A DNA stretch of 64,000 nucleotides. Origin: Photobacterium alginatilyticum. Its GTDB lineage: Bacteria > Pseudomonadota > Gammaproteobacteria > Enterobacterales > Vibrionaceae. The notes beneath the pieces were generated by a model, which saw only the letters and a list, made by a program, of their open reading frames with translations, searched no databases and was not told the DNA's origin. Of the stretch, positions 37,568-46,166 are shown in pieces; position 1 is the first letter of the stretch, and every line of letters begins with the position of its first letter. A program made the position numbers and the translations under genes. The stretch lies in NCBI RefSeq assembly GCF_009910675.1, contig NZ_RSEJ01000003.1, positions 62,001-126,000 on the forward strand. Reading direction: 5' to 3'.

Positions 37568-37963
37568 TTACAGGTAGAAATTCCATTTTTTGCTTTTATC
37601 AAGATAGGGAGGAAGCGGGCTGGAAGTTGAGAAAACCCATTGATTGTGCTCCCATTTGGCAACAAATTTTGCTAATTCGTCTACGTTGCGTCCTGTTCCG
37701 CGCAGTACTTTTCCACCGCAATCCGGGCATGGTTTTAAGTCAGACTGGGCAGATGCCATAGCCGTACGGTTACACTTAGAACAAATGGTTACCGCTTTGT
37801 GTTGGCCAACATGAATATATGCATTTGGTTTTATTTGCTTTACCGGATCTTTAGAATGAATGCAGCGAACAGTGGCCAAGTTGCTTTTTCTCACTTTATT
37901 AGAAGTGGCAACGTTGTCCTTTTTATTCTTCTTATTTGTGCGACCAAATAGCTTTGATAGCAT
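37568..37963 (-). CDS. Zinc-ribbon hypothetical protein
   Basis: A 131-residue basic protein. Residues 1-30 are Lys/Asn-rich. The core has CSKC and CPDC (a four-Cys zinc ribbon, about 60-84) followed by GGKVLRGTGRNVDELAKFVAKW. No family is recognised. It could bind nucleic acid or act as an adaptor. AAGGGATG precedes the ATG, and the gene stands alone. Confidence 0.7.
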   Translation of the reverse strand: MLSKLFGRTNKKNKKDNVATSNKVRKSNLATVRCIHSKDPVKQIKPNAYIHVGQHKAVTICSKCNRTAMASAQSDLKPCPDCGGKVLRGTGRNVDELAKFVAKWEHNQWVFSTSSPLPPYLDKSKKWNFYL

Positions 37964-38032
37964 ATTGCATCCCTTGCATAGTCTGTAAGTAAATACTTAA
38001 TATCAGCCCAAGATTTTGTATTTTAAGTAAAA

Positions 38033-38072
38033 ATGCTTATTTAGCCTGTCTCTTGTTAGACTAAATAAGCAT
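38033..38072. repeat. 12-bp perfect inverted repeat
   Basis: ATGCTTATTTAG and CTAAATAAGCAT are separated by 16 bases, 70 bp upstream of the zinc-ribbon start. Operator or hairpin. The rest of 37964-38381 is AT-rich without a supported gene. Confidence 0.6.
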
Positions 38073-38381
38073 ATGATGGCGCTTAAGATTATCGCCATTT
38101 TAATGCTGGGCTCTCTTTGTCTACTTAAAATAGTATCAATAATTCACATTATGGTGCAATGATAAATTACTCATTTCATTAAGAAATAGATATGCGACGA
38201 AAAAGTGTTTATTTCATGCTGTTTAATAATGATATTCGGTGATGTTATTCTAAATATCTCAAAAATAATAAGAAATATAGGTCCATGTTATATAGGCCTA
38301 TAATGTGTAGAGTAGTTGCTGGGCGTAATGACGCAACGATGCGAATACTATGCCAGTGCTTACTGTTTATCCTTTATATAT

Positions 38382-38495
38382 CATCATGTTGCCGGAATGC
38401 CTGATGTCCACCTTGGTAAAGGGGCGACAATTGGCAGTGTTATTTCGGCGATGAAAGCTATCATACCCGCCGCCGTCGGTGTCGATATAGGTTGA
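38382..38495 (+). pseudogene. rtcB: RtcB RNA-ligase fragment interrupted by TGA
   Basis: The plus-strand frame reads HHVAGMPDVHLGKGATIG, then SVISAMKAIIPAAVGVDIG and a TGA. This matches the N-terminal metal-site region of RtcB, where the family continues DIGCGM. The TGA (38493-38495) is exactly at the codon of the conserved manganese-binding Cys. After it the frame no longer resembles RtcB, so I treat it as a relic of about 37 codons. It lies 100 bp upstream of, and in the same direction as, the polynucleotide-kinase/RNase Z fusion. This suggests an RtcB ligase was once the first gene of the locus. Confidence 0.8.
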
Positions 38496-38593
38496 GGTGG
38501 TCCATACCTTGCGGCAGATAGTCAATATCAAGGGTTAATTATACTTATAACAAAGGTTGGTTAGTCGACCGTCAAGTTATAGTGGATCTGGTT

Positions 38594-40543
38594 ATGGTAT
38601 TACCGCAACAGCAACTTTCATATGCGCAAGGCGTGGAGCATCTATTTCAAACATTATCAAAGCAGCATGAGCGAGTTCTGTTGTTCGGCCCGACCGGTGC
38701 CGGTAAAAGCTATCTGGCGGCCGAACTGGCAAGGCGATTGAGTGTTGCTGATCAGTCGTGTGTTTGCCTAAGTGCAGATCCCGGGTCACCGAAGTTCGGT
38801 GTGCCGGCAGCGGTTAACATCGGCGTCTGGAGAGATGGCCAGTGGCGGTTAGCCGACTTCGAAGCTTTGTGTAGCCTGGATGCTGCTCGTTTTCGTTTAC
38901 CGCTGGCAGAGGCGGTGAATCGCTTGCTGCTAAGGACCACCATAAAGCACTCCTTGCTTATTGATGCGCCAGGGATGACTAGGGGAGTGGCGGCGGCAGA
39001 GTTGCTAACCACGTTGATAAACCTGACGGCTGCAACGGTACTGGTTGTATTGGACGACAATCAGGACGGCTCAATTGACCTGGAGCCCGAGATTGGCAGC
39101 ATCAACCTCCCTGTTATATGGATTTCAAGCTCAGAAGATGCTCGTGCTCCCGGCCGATTTCAGCGTTTAACGTGGCGTACACAGCTGTGGGATTCCTATA
39201 TGGACGGTGCAGAGGAAACCATTTTGCCGATTGATAGCGTTGCTGTGCTGGGTACGCCTCCACCGATTGAAGACCCGGAGAAATGGTGTGGCAGGCTGAT
39301 CAGTCTGAGTGACGAAGACGGATTGATCTGTATGGGCGAAGTGCTTGAGCTGGAGAAGGAGAATATTAGGTTGCGGTGTCATAAGGTGGGGCGTTTACCC
39401 TCTCAATTATTGCTGCGTGACGCATGGCATTTACCGGGGCAGAAACTGGTGACGGTCAATCACAGGAAGAAGCCAAAGTCAGATACAACTGCATTTAAAG
39501 GTTCTTCGTTAGTGTATGCATCAGACCATCGAGAGTCAGTTAGCAGTACTCAGATCCGCCGCAGAGATATCACAGCAGAATTGGTAAATAGCCTGTTCGA
39601 AGATCCCCTGTTATTGCTCAAAACCAACTGGAGTCGGCGCTGCCTGTTGTTTGATCTTGGCAATACCTCACGGCTTCCCATGCGACATACTCATAATGTC
39701 AGCCATATTTTTATCACTCATGCCCACTTTGATCATATTGGTGGCTTTATGGGATTGCTTCGCGTTCGGCTAGGCGCCCCCGCCTCTTGTACCTTGTATG
39801 GCCCACCGGGCTTGGCACGACATATTGCCGGTATGCTTAGCGGTATCCTGTGGGATCGTATTGGTGATAACGGTCCAGAATTCAATATTGCCGAATTGCA
39901 TGGAGAGATCTTACGCTGTTTTTGCCTTAGGGCTGGATCGGAAGAAATGGTCGTGATGCCAGATAGGCGAGTGAAGGACGGTGTCATTCACCAGGAAGAG
40001 CGTTTTTTGGTACGCGCCGTCGAGCTGGATCATGGTACGCCTGTGCTGGCTTATGCTTACGAGCCGGTGTCTGCTGTTGTTGTTAGTGAAGAAGCTCTCT
40101 CAGATCTTGAGTTACAGCCTGGCCCCTGGTTAGGCAAACTCAAGTACGCCTATATGGCGGGTGATCATGGACTCTTGGTTACATTACCTAATGGAGAAAA
40201 CCGGCTGGTAGGGGAGCTGGCAAGTCCACTGCTTTATAAGCAGGCAGGTAAAAAGCTCGTATATGCCACAGATCTTGCCGATACGATTCAAAATAGGGAC
40301 AAGCTGATAGCTTTGGCACACAATGCCGGTACACTGATATGTGAAGCCGCATTTTCCCGGGATGATCAGTTTCGGGCAGTTAATAACGGTCATTTGACGA
40401 CTACTGCATGCGGTGAAATCGCCGCTGCAGCCGATGTTGAGCAGCTAATGCCGTTCCACTTTTCACGTCGTTATGAAGGCGATCCTGAAAGAATGTATCG
40501 CGAAATAGAAGATGTCTTTTCGCGGGTTATTAGAATATCCTGA
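38594..40543 (+). CDS. Clp1/Grc3-like P-loop kinase fused to RNase Z-like metallo-beta-lactamase
   Basis: About 649 residues in two parts. Residues 1-200: Walker A GPTGAGKS (32-39), LSADPGSPKFGVPAAVNIG and LLIDAPGMTRGVAAAELL, the pattern of Clp1/Grc3/Nol9 polynucleotide 5'-kinases. Residues about 300-649: an RNase Z-like domain with LLFDLGNTS, HAHFDH (His376, His378, Asp380, His381), ELDHGTPV (His480), YATDL (Asp560), GHLTTTA (His600) and HFSRRY (His622), so all expected zinc ligands appear present. A plausible role is RNA end processing: endonucleolytic or phosphodiesterase trimming plus 5'-OH phosphorylation. The RtcB relic just upstream supports an RNA-repair theme. A GTG at 38582 is an alternative start. 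Confidence 0.82.
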   Translation: MVLPQQQLSYAQGVEHLFQTLSKQHERVLLFGPTGAGKSYLAAELARRLSVADQSCVCLSADPGSPKFGVPAAVNIGVWRDGQWRLADFEALCSLDAARFRLPLAEAVNRLLLRTTIKHSLLIDAPGMTRGVAAAELLTTLINLTAATVLVVLDDNQDGSIDLEPEIGSINLPVIWISSSEDARAPGRFQRLTWRTQLWDSYMDGAEETILPIDSVAVLGTPPPIEDPEKWCGRLISLSDEDGLICMGEVLELEKENIRLRCHKVGRLPSQLLLRDAWHLPGQKLVTVNHRKKPKSDTTAFKGSSLVYASDHRESVSSTQIRRRDITAELVNSLFEDPLLLLKTNWSRRCLLFDLGNTSRLPMRHTHNVSHIFITHAHFDHIGGFMGLLRVRLGAPASCTLYGPPGLARHIAGMLSGILWDRIGDNGPEFNIAELHGEILRCFCLRAGSEEMVVMPDRRVKDGVIHQEERFLVRAVELDHGTPVLAYAYEPVSAVVVSEEALSDLELQPGPWLGKLKYAYMAGDHGLLVTLPNGENRLVGELASPLLYKQAGKKLVYATDLADTIQNRDKLIALAHNAGTLICEAAFSRDDQFRAVNNGHLTTTACGEIAAAADVEQLMPFHFSRRYEGDPERMYREIEDVFSRVIRIS

Positions 40544-40695
40544 ATATTGATGTTAATTCTACAAATCAGCGTTACATCTGTTAGTTTAGAGGTGGCATAT
40601 TTTGCGGTTAATACCTTAGTTAACATGCTGTTATGGTCAATTTCCTTGTGTTACGTTGTACTTATAGAGGCAATAGCTAATTACTAGGGTGACAA

Positions 40696-41313
40696 ATGGC
40701 CATTTATTATCATTTTACTAGAAAAGATGTTTTATCAAACATTATTAAAGAAGGAATAAGGTTAGGTAAGAACCCTTGTCAAGGGAATCCTGTTATTTCA
40801 CTAACAACGAATACAAGTCCTGAATCTCTTGGCTTACAGGTAGGTGCTGAACTCATAGAGGGAAGAGATCGTGAATTTGATGTGGCACTTGAAAAGTATG
40901 ATGAGTTGTTCACTATAGAGCCTTGGCGGTTAAGCACCTTGAGTGATGGAAGGCGACGTATTCAGATGTTCGATCAGACTGAAGTACGATTAACTGTTGA
41001 GATAAAAAACTCAGATCCTGGTGAAATCCTTAACTTTAAGCAGCTGTACCTCAGAGACTTGGTTCCAATATTGCTGAGTGAAGGCTGTGATCGTAATAGT
41101 ATGAATTTATGTATAGCTAATCTAATTCTTAGTGGAGATCATCCCTTCGGAACTGATTATCTTACTGATGAAAAACTCAGAACGGAAATAACTGGTATTA
41201 TTGAGGGTTCACGCCGACATAGAGCTGATGAATGGCATTTCTATACTGTTCCTGTTAAACCTAGCCAGATAATAAATGTTGAGTATAAGCAATCAGACGA
41301 TTCATATAGTTAG
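40696..41313 (+). CDS. Hypothetical, possibly ADP-ribosyltransferase-like
   Basis: A 205-residue soluble protein. The start YYHFTRKDVLSNIIKEGIRLG and then ISLTTNTSPESLG resemble the first strand-helix (H-x-T...I..G) and following S-x-T strand of ART-fold proteins such as DarT and KptA/Tpt1. The late EWHFYTVPVKPSQIINVEY resembles a terminal strand pair of such folds. I cannot identify a complete catalytic triad, so the assignment is tentative. AGGGTG precedes the ATG. It follows the kinase/RNase Z fusion on the same strand after 152 bases and is clearly more AT-rich. Confidence 0.6.
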   Translation: MAIYYHFTRKDVLSNIIKEGIRLGKNPCQGNPVISLTTNTSPESLGLQVGAELIEGRDREFDVALEKYDELFTIEPWRLSTLSDGRRRIQMFDQTEVRLTVEIKNSDPGEILNFKQLYLRDLVPILLSEGCDRNSMNLCIANLILSGDHPFGTDYLTDEKLRTEITGIIEGSRRHRADEWHFYTVPVKPSQIINVEYKQSDDSYS

Positions 41314-41386
41314 TGTTTTACAAATTAAGCTAATATGTAAATAGCTGATTATGCAAATAATCTCTCTACCTATGCTAATTCAATAA

Positions 41387-41420
41387 TCAGGCCGTAGTAT
41401 GTTGCTATCTTACGGCCTGA
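41387..41420. terminator. Hairpin between convergent genes
   Basis: TCAGGCCGTA and TACGGCCTGA form a 10-bp stem with a 14-base loop. The T-runs are poor, but the position between two convergent ends fits a shared terminator. Confidence 0.55.
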
Positions 41421-41434
41421 CAATACTGACCATT

Positions 41435-42949
41435 CTATTTATTGTGGTGGATTCTCGCAAAGTGGCTATTGGCTTGGCTGATATTGATAGCGCTTAATTC
41501 AATGCTGGAGCGTAATAAGCACTTAGAGATATCAATACCAAACTCTGCCAGCACACTACCCGAAAGCTTCGGGGTTATAGGAGCGTAGCTTAGCACTACC
41601 TGACGAAGAATATTACTTACCACAAAGCAGGTGTTTTTCACATGTTGGCTATCTTGTCCTTTGCTGATAAGCCAAGGTTTTCGCTGGTGAAAGAAAGTAT
41701 TGAGCAGATCAAGGATTTGTTTCAGGATTAAAGTAGCCTGATATAAATCATATTCCTTGTAACAGTGAATGGCTCTTTCAAGCTCCTGCTGACAGGATGC
41801 CAGCAACTGCTCACAGTCATCATCGAGGGAATGTTTAATGGCTTCCTCCAATTGGCCATCAAAGTACTTCAATACCAGGGTGTTATTTCGTTTCACCAGG
41901 TTGGCAAGGTTATTGGCAAGATCGGCATTAACTACCTCGGTCAGTTCTTCGCTGGCGACATTGCCATCGCGGAAAAGAGGTTTCTGTCTTACCAGCGCAT
42001 AACGAAGGCCATCAGAGCTAAGCAGGTGGCTGAAGGTATTGGGGTTAATCGTTGTTTCCGGGTTAGATTTTGATATTTTTAGCCCGTTTATTGTCCACCA
42101 ACCATGAACCACCAGTTTTTCAGGTAAAGGCAGATCAAGAGCGAGCAAGAAGGCTGGCCAATATAACGCGTGAAACTTAAAGATGTCTTTTCCCAAGACA
42201 TGGACCGTCTGAGATATTGATTGGTTAGCGTTACCTGTTTGCTTGATAGCGGTGATATAACTGAATAAGGCATCAATCCAGACATACACCGTGTGCTCGT
42301 TATTGTTAGGGACTTTGATCCCCCATGCGTTGTTAATTCTGGATACCGAGAGATCTTCCAGCGGGCCTTCTTGAAGCAATGAAACAATAGAATCTTGAAA
42401 GTGTTTCGGGGTAATGAGATTAGGGTGTGTCAGATAGTATTCCAGTAATCGCTGGCGGTATTTTTCCAATCGGAACAGATACGTCTCTTCTTCAACCGTG
42501 TCGACTTCCCTTTTATGCACCGGGCAAAGGTTACCTTCCAACTCTCGAGGAGAGTAAAATTGCTCGCAGGCAACACAGTATTGCCCTGAGTATTTTCCCA
42601 GATAGATATCGTTATTCTCGAATAATTGTTGCCAGACAGCGCTGATATGATCTTTATGCTCTTGCTGGGTTGTTCGAATGAAAATATCGGGGTGAATATC
42701 CAGTTCCGGCCATAACCCCGAGAAAACAGCGGCTTTAGTATCAACAAACTCTGTGGCATCTGTTCCTGCTGATTGTGCCGTAGAAGCGATTTTCAATCCG
42801 TGTTCATCGGTACCGGTAATGAATATATTTTGCTGCCCTGATAGTTGCCTGAAGCGATGGAAAATGTCGGCAATGATCCCACTATAGGCGTGGCCGAGAT
42901 GCGGATCGCCATTGGCGTAGAAAATAGGGGTGGTTACAAAAGAGGTCAT
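41435..42949 (-). CDS. Second, short methionyl-tRNA synthetase
   Basis: A 504-residue class I synthetase: PIFYANGDPHLGHAYS (HIGH signature as HLGH), FITGTDEHG, a single zinc knuckle CVAC...CPVH, WWTINGLKISKSNP (KMSKS as KISKS) and a helical anticodon-binding domain. It lacks the C-terminal dimerisation domain of the housekeeping gammaproteobacterial MetG (about 680 residues) and resembles MetRS2-type enzymes. It would charge Met-tRNA, perhaps with resistance to inhibitors or under special conditions. The housekeeping metG is assumed to be elsewhere. AAGGAGA precedes the ATG. The neighbourhood (RNA repair, ART-like) looks acquired. Confidence 0.9.
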   Translation of the reverse strand: MTSFVTTPIFYANGDPHLGHAYSGIIADIFHRFRQLSGQQNIFITGTDEHGLKIASTAQSAGTDATEFVDTKAAVFSGLWPELDIHPDIFIRTTQQEHKDHISAVWQQLFENNDIYLGKYSGQYCVACEQFYSPRELEGNLCPVHKREVDTVEEETYLFRLEKYRQRLLEYYLTHPNLITPKHFQDSIVSLLQEGPLEDLSVSRINNAWGIKVPNNNEHTVYVWIDALFSYITAIKQTGNANQSISQTVHVLGKDIFKFHALYWPAFLLALDLPLPEKLVVHGWWTINGLKISKSNPETTINPNTFSHLLSSDGLRYALVRQKPLFRDGNVASEELTEVVNADLANNLANLVKRNNTLVLKYFDGQLEEAIKHSLDDDCEQLLASCQQELERAIHCYKEYDLYQATLILKQILDLLNTFFHQRKPWLISKGQDSQHVKNTCFVVSNILRQVVLSYAPITPKLSGSVLAEFGIDISKCLLRSSIELSAINISQANSHFARIHHNK

Positions 42950-43393
42950 CAGTGTGTCTCCTTGGGTTAACTTTCAAAACCGGAAGGGAACAGACACCTA
43001 TTTTGCCAACGAACCATTCCAGTTTGTGATGATTGGAATGGTGTTGCTTTTATGGTTTGTTAGAACAAGCAGCCCATCCCTCGCAGCATTCGCTGTGAAG
43101 GCATGTGCATCATTGAAGTTTGGCGCAAAATTCTCTCGTTCATGTTCTTTAAGCTATCAGACGCTTAAATGTCATACAACCATTATGTTACTGATTTCTT
43201 ATTAATTTGATGAAGTTGCACTAGTGTAAAGAAACAAAGTATGAGGTAGAAGTAAGCCTTTCATTTTATTTGTTTTTAAATTTCATTGTGTGATTTTTCA
43301 CCACTTAGTAGCGATTAATCCGCATGGATTATTTATTATTGACTGATTTAACATTATATTAACCTTTCTTGGTTAGACATGGATGTAGTACCT
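42950..43393. other. Divergent intergenic region without a gene
   Basis: About 440 AT-rich bases between the synthetase and chemoreceptor genes. I see no convincing T-box, leader peptide or other structured RNA. Confidence 0.4.
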
Positions 43394-45391
43394 ATGAAAT
43401 TTTCTATCGCCAGAAAGCTGAGGATTAGCTTTTTGTTGATTACCGCACTGTTTTTATGTGCAGCGGTTATCCTTTACCAACAAATCAAGCAAGTCGAAGA
43501 CAACGCCCATTATCTGCTCAATGAGGATTTGCCGACGGTGGATGCCAGTCGTTCGCTTCAGCAGTCTGCGCAGTCTTCTTTATTGGTGCTGAGGGCCTAT
43601 ATGCTGCAGGGCGGGGATGAAGCTTCCGGTCAGGTACTTAGGCAGCAGCTCACAGATACCTTTGCCCTTGTTGAACGCCAGTTAACCGAACTTAAGAGCC
43701 ATTTGACCGATGAACAGTATGGCAAGGTGGGGCAGAGTTGGCAGGCACTGATGGAAAGTGAGCAGGCTATCGTTGATATTAGCCATACGCCAGACAACCT
43801 CCCGGCTCATGCCCTGATGTTCAACGAGGCCGCTCCTATTGCTGAAGTAGCACTTGATCAGCTGCAAGGACTGATAAACGAAGAAGAGAACAATGCATTT
43901 GGTGGTGAGCGGAAAAGGCTCATGAAGCTTTATGCTGATAGCTATACCTCGCTATCGAACGCGCTGGGCGCACTGCGTGATTATCTGTTTGACGGTAACC
44001 AGGATCATCTTGATAAGTACAAAGAGCTGATGACGAAGCATGCCAAGTCGGTTGCCGAAGTCAATAATCATCTGGCATTGCTCAGCGATAGCGATTTAAG
44101 CCTGTGGCAGATCTTTGAGGATATGCAGAAAATGTATCTGCCGCTAGCCGAGCAGGTGATTACCTTGCGTCAGTCCCCGGAGTGGAACAAAGCCAACTAT
44201 ATGATGGCGCAGCAGACCGGACCGGCTGCGGCCCAGTTCACCAAGCTTCTCGATGCAATCGTTGTTGCCCAGCAGGAGAATGCCCAGCAGGGCGGTATGG
44301 CTATCAGCGACAGTGTGTCACGGGTGATCACCACCTTGATCGCGGTGGCGATTATTGCTTGTGTCTGTTCGTTGCTTATTGCTACCTGGCTGGGGCGTAG
44401 CATCGGTTCGAGACTCACCCTGGTCGGCCAGAGGGCCGAAGAGATTTCTCACGGCAACTTCTCAGGGAAAGCACTTGAGAATAAGGGGGACGATGAGATT
44501 ACATCGCTGGTGGATGCGGTAAATCGTATGACAGCATCGCTGTCGGCCTTGGTGACCGGGGTCACGGATAAGGCCAAAGACGTTGATTCAAGCATGAACC
44601 GATTGCTTGAGAACAATAGCAGCACCGCAAACGAGGCAACCAACCAGGCTGAGAAAATTCGCTCAATGGCTACGGCGATTGAGGAAATGTCGGTAACAGC
44701 CAGTGAAACGGCGCAGCATACTCAGGCTGCATCGGATGATTTGAAGCAATCTTCTGTATTGCTTGGTAGCGGTGAAAAAGCATTGGAACAAAACCAACAG
44801 ACGGTGGATGAGCTTAACGCTCTTATCGGCCGGGCAAGCGAAATGGTTCAGCACCTGAGTGACGAGAGTGATCGTATTGAGCGGGTTACCGAAGTGATTG
44901 AAAGTGTTGCCGAGCAAACTAACCTGCTGGCGCTCAATGCAGCGATAGAGGCGGCGAGGGCAGGTGAGCAAGGCCGTGGATTTGCGGTAGTAGCCGATGA
45001 GGTACGTTTGCTGGCGCAACGAACGACGGAATCAACGACCGAAATCAATGCGATTGTTGATGCCATCCAGAGCTCAACCGGGCAAGTGGTGAAGGTTATC
45101 AATGATAGTCAATCGCTGGTCAAGGCAGGCACGGAGCACACCGCGCAGGCTAATACCATGCTTCAAGACACTATTCGTTATATGGGCGATGTGGCCAATA
45201 AAGTCAGTGATATGACAATCGCGACCGAGCAACAGTCCGACGTTTCTCAATCACTGGCAGATTTAGTTCACCAGTTGTCTGATTCTGCCGCCGATGTGTC
45301 GAGTAACTGTGACAGTGCCAATCAGACTTCGCAGGCTATCAAGGCGCAGGTGGATGATCTGAACCAAGAGATGAGAAAGTTCTCGGTTTAG
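43394..45391 (+). CDS. Methyl-accepting chemotaxis protein
   Basis: A 665-residue chemoreceptor. TM1 is at about residues 9-30. A long periplasmic helical sensor follows (about 31-305, large enough for a double four-helix HBM-type bundle), with TM2 ([24 protein letters not shown]) near 312-335, then HAMP. The signalling domain has the invariant hairpin [20 protein letters not shown] and [12 protein letters not shown]. The ligand is unknown; HBM-type sensors bind small organic acids or amines. An ATG at 43379 would add five residues. Neither start has a strong ribosome site. Confidence 0.92.
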   Translation: MKFSIARKLRISFLLITALFLCAAVILYQQIKQVEDNAHYLLNEDLPTVDASRSLQQSAQSSLLVLRAYMLQGGDEASGQVLRQQLTDTFALVERQLTELKSHLTDEQYGKVGQSWQALMESEQAIVDISHTPDNLPAHALMFNEAAPIAEVALDQLQGLINEEENNAFGGERKRLMKLYADSYTSLSNALGALRDYLFDGNQDHLDKYKELMTKHAKSVAEVNNHLALLSDSDLSLWQIFEDMQKMYLPLAEQVITLRQSPEWNKANYMMAQQTGPAAAQFTKLLDAIVVAQQENAQQGGMAISDSVSRVITTLIAVAIIACVCSLLIATWLGRSIGSRLTLVGQRAEEISHGNFSGKALENKGDDEITSLVDAVNRMTASLSALVTGVTDKAKDVDSSMNRLLENNSSTANEATNQAEKIRSMATAIEEMSVTASETAQHTQAASDDLKQSSVLLGSGEKALEQNQQTVDELNALIGRASEMVQHLSDESDRIERVTEVIESVAEQTNLLALNAAIEAARAGEQGRGFAVVADEVRLLAQRTTESTTEINAIVDAIQSSTGQVVKVINDSQSLVKAGTEHTAQANTMLQDTIRYMGDVANKVSDMTIATEQQSDVSQSLADLVHQLSDSAADVSSNCDSANQTSQAIKAQVDDLNQEMRKFSV

Positions 45392-45500
45392 GCTGCGTGC
45401 TGGATAGTGGCAAGAGCGCCTTCCTTGTGGGGGCGAAACTGCTAAATAACGCTGTATTGCTTAAGGTTTAATCATATAAACGGAGTTTTTGAAAATCTGC

Positions 45501-45529
45501 TTTACAAGCATCAGTTAGCCTCGTATTAT
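45501..45529 (+). promoter_or_regulatory. Sigma-70 promoter of tRNA-Ser copy 2
   Basis: TTTACA, a 17-base spacer and TATTAT, the same boxes and spacing as copy 1, followed by GCGCCGC. Confidence 0.8.
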
Positions 45530-45542
45530 GCGCCGCACTTAC

Positions 45543-45633
45543 GGAGAGATGGCTGAGTGGTTGAAAGCACCGGTCTTGAAAACCGGCATACGTTTGTAGC
45601 GTATCTAGGGTTCAAATCCCTATCTCTCCGCCA
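45543..45633 (+). tRNA. tRNA-Ser (anticodon UGA), copy 2
   Basis: 91 bases, identical to the gene at 13886 and in the same direction. CGCCGCACTTAC just upstream is also shared. Encoded CCA, class II variable arm, anticodon TGA. Confidence 0.97.
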
Positions 45634-45638
45634 CATTA

Positions 45639-45666
45639 GAAAGCCCAGCAGAAATGCTGGGCTTTC
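45639..45666 (+). terminator. Terminator of tRNA-Ser copy 2
   Basis: GAAAGCCCAGC and GCTGGGCTTTC form an 11-bp stem around AGAAAT. The T-run is short. Confidence 0.75.
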
Positions 45667-45688
45667 GTCGTTTAGAGTGCTTAGTTTT

Positions 45689-45816
45689 GATAGGGATTTG
45701 AGATAGGGTGAAGAAGCCTGGATGAGGGTTCACCTGAGCGAAGCGAAAGCACATCGGCTCTGCCGATAGCCCGAAGGGCGCGAGCTTGCGAGTAGTTAAT
45801 CCCTATCTCTCCGCCA
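45689..45816. repeat. Palindromic element ending in a duplicated tRNA 3' end
   Basis: GATAGGGATT (45689-45698) and AATCCCTATC (45798-45807) are inverted copies of the tRNA-Ser tail, enclosing 99 bases. Inside lie GCGAAGCGAAAGC and the small hairpins CGGCTCTGCCG and GCGCGAGCTTGCG. The right end AATCCCTATCTCTCCGCCA (45798-45816) repeats the last 19 bases of the tRNA exactly. This is what an attachment-site copy left by a tRNA-targeting element looks like, but no integrase is nearby. Confidence 0.7.
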
Positions 45817-46166
45817 TTATGTAAACGTTGATATATTAGGGATGAAGATAACGGATTGAGATCTTGGTATTAACCATCAGTCAAATGGTCAGTCAGGTGA
45901 GTTATCACGGGCTGGGATCGTATTATCGGCACTGCCGCATTCGAGATAACTGACGATGTGACTGTTGCTTGAAAGGCCTGGCACATTTTGCGAATACAAA
46001 TACGAACATCGAGGTACCACCCTTGAAAGAGTTCTTTATCGGGTGTGGATAGGTGTGCAGTGATGTGATTTATCTATTGAGTTTGGGGCATGGCGTTCAC
46101 TAACAGCCTTATTTTGCTTATTTTTTAGAGGTTTCTCAGCTGCTTAGGAACAGTCTATGATAAAAA
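45817..46166. other. Intergenic region without a supported gene
   Basis: About 350 bases between the tRNA element and the TOBE gene. Translation of all frames shows nothing I recognise. Confidence 0.4.

Noticed and set aside
38493..38495. Selenocysteine recoding in rtcB
   Set aside because: The TGA is at the Cys position, but the frame after it has no RtcB similarity, so recoding would not produce an RtcB protein. Kept only as a check in the findings.
42950..43393. T-box riboswitch or leader peptide before the short MetRS
   Set aside because: No T-box sequence, specifier stem or Met-rich leader ORF is visible, and T-boxes are not expected in this group.
45689..45816. Integron attC site
   Set aside because: The ends do not show the paired core sites of attC, and no integron cassette or integrase is present. 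The ends match the tRNA tail instead.
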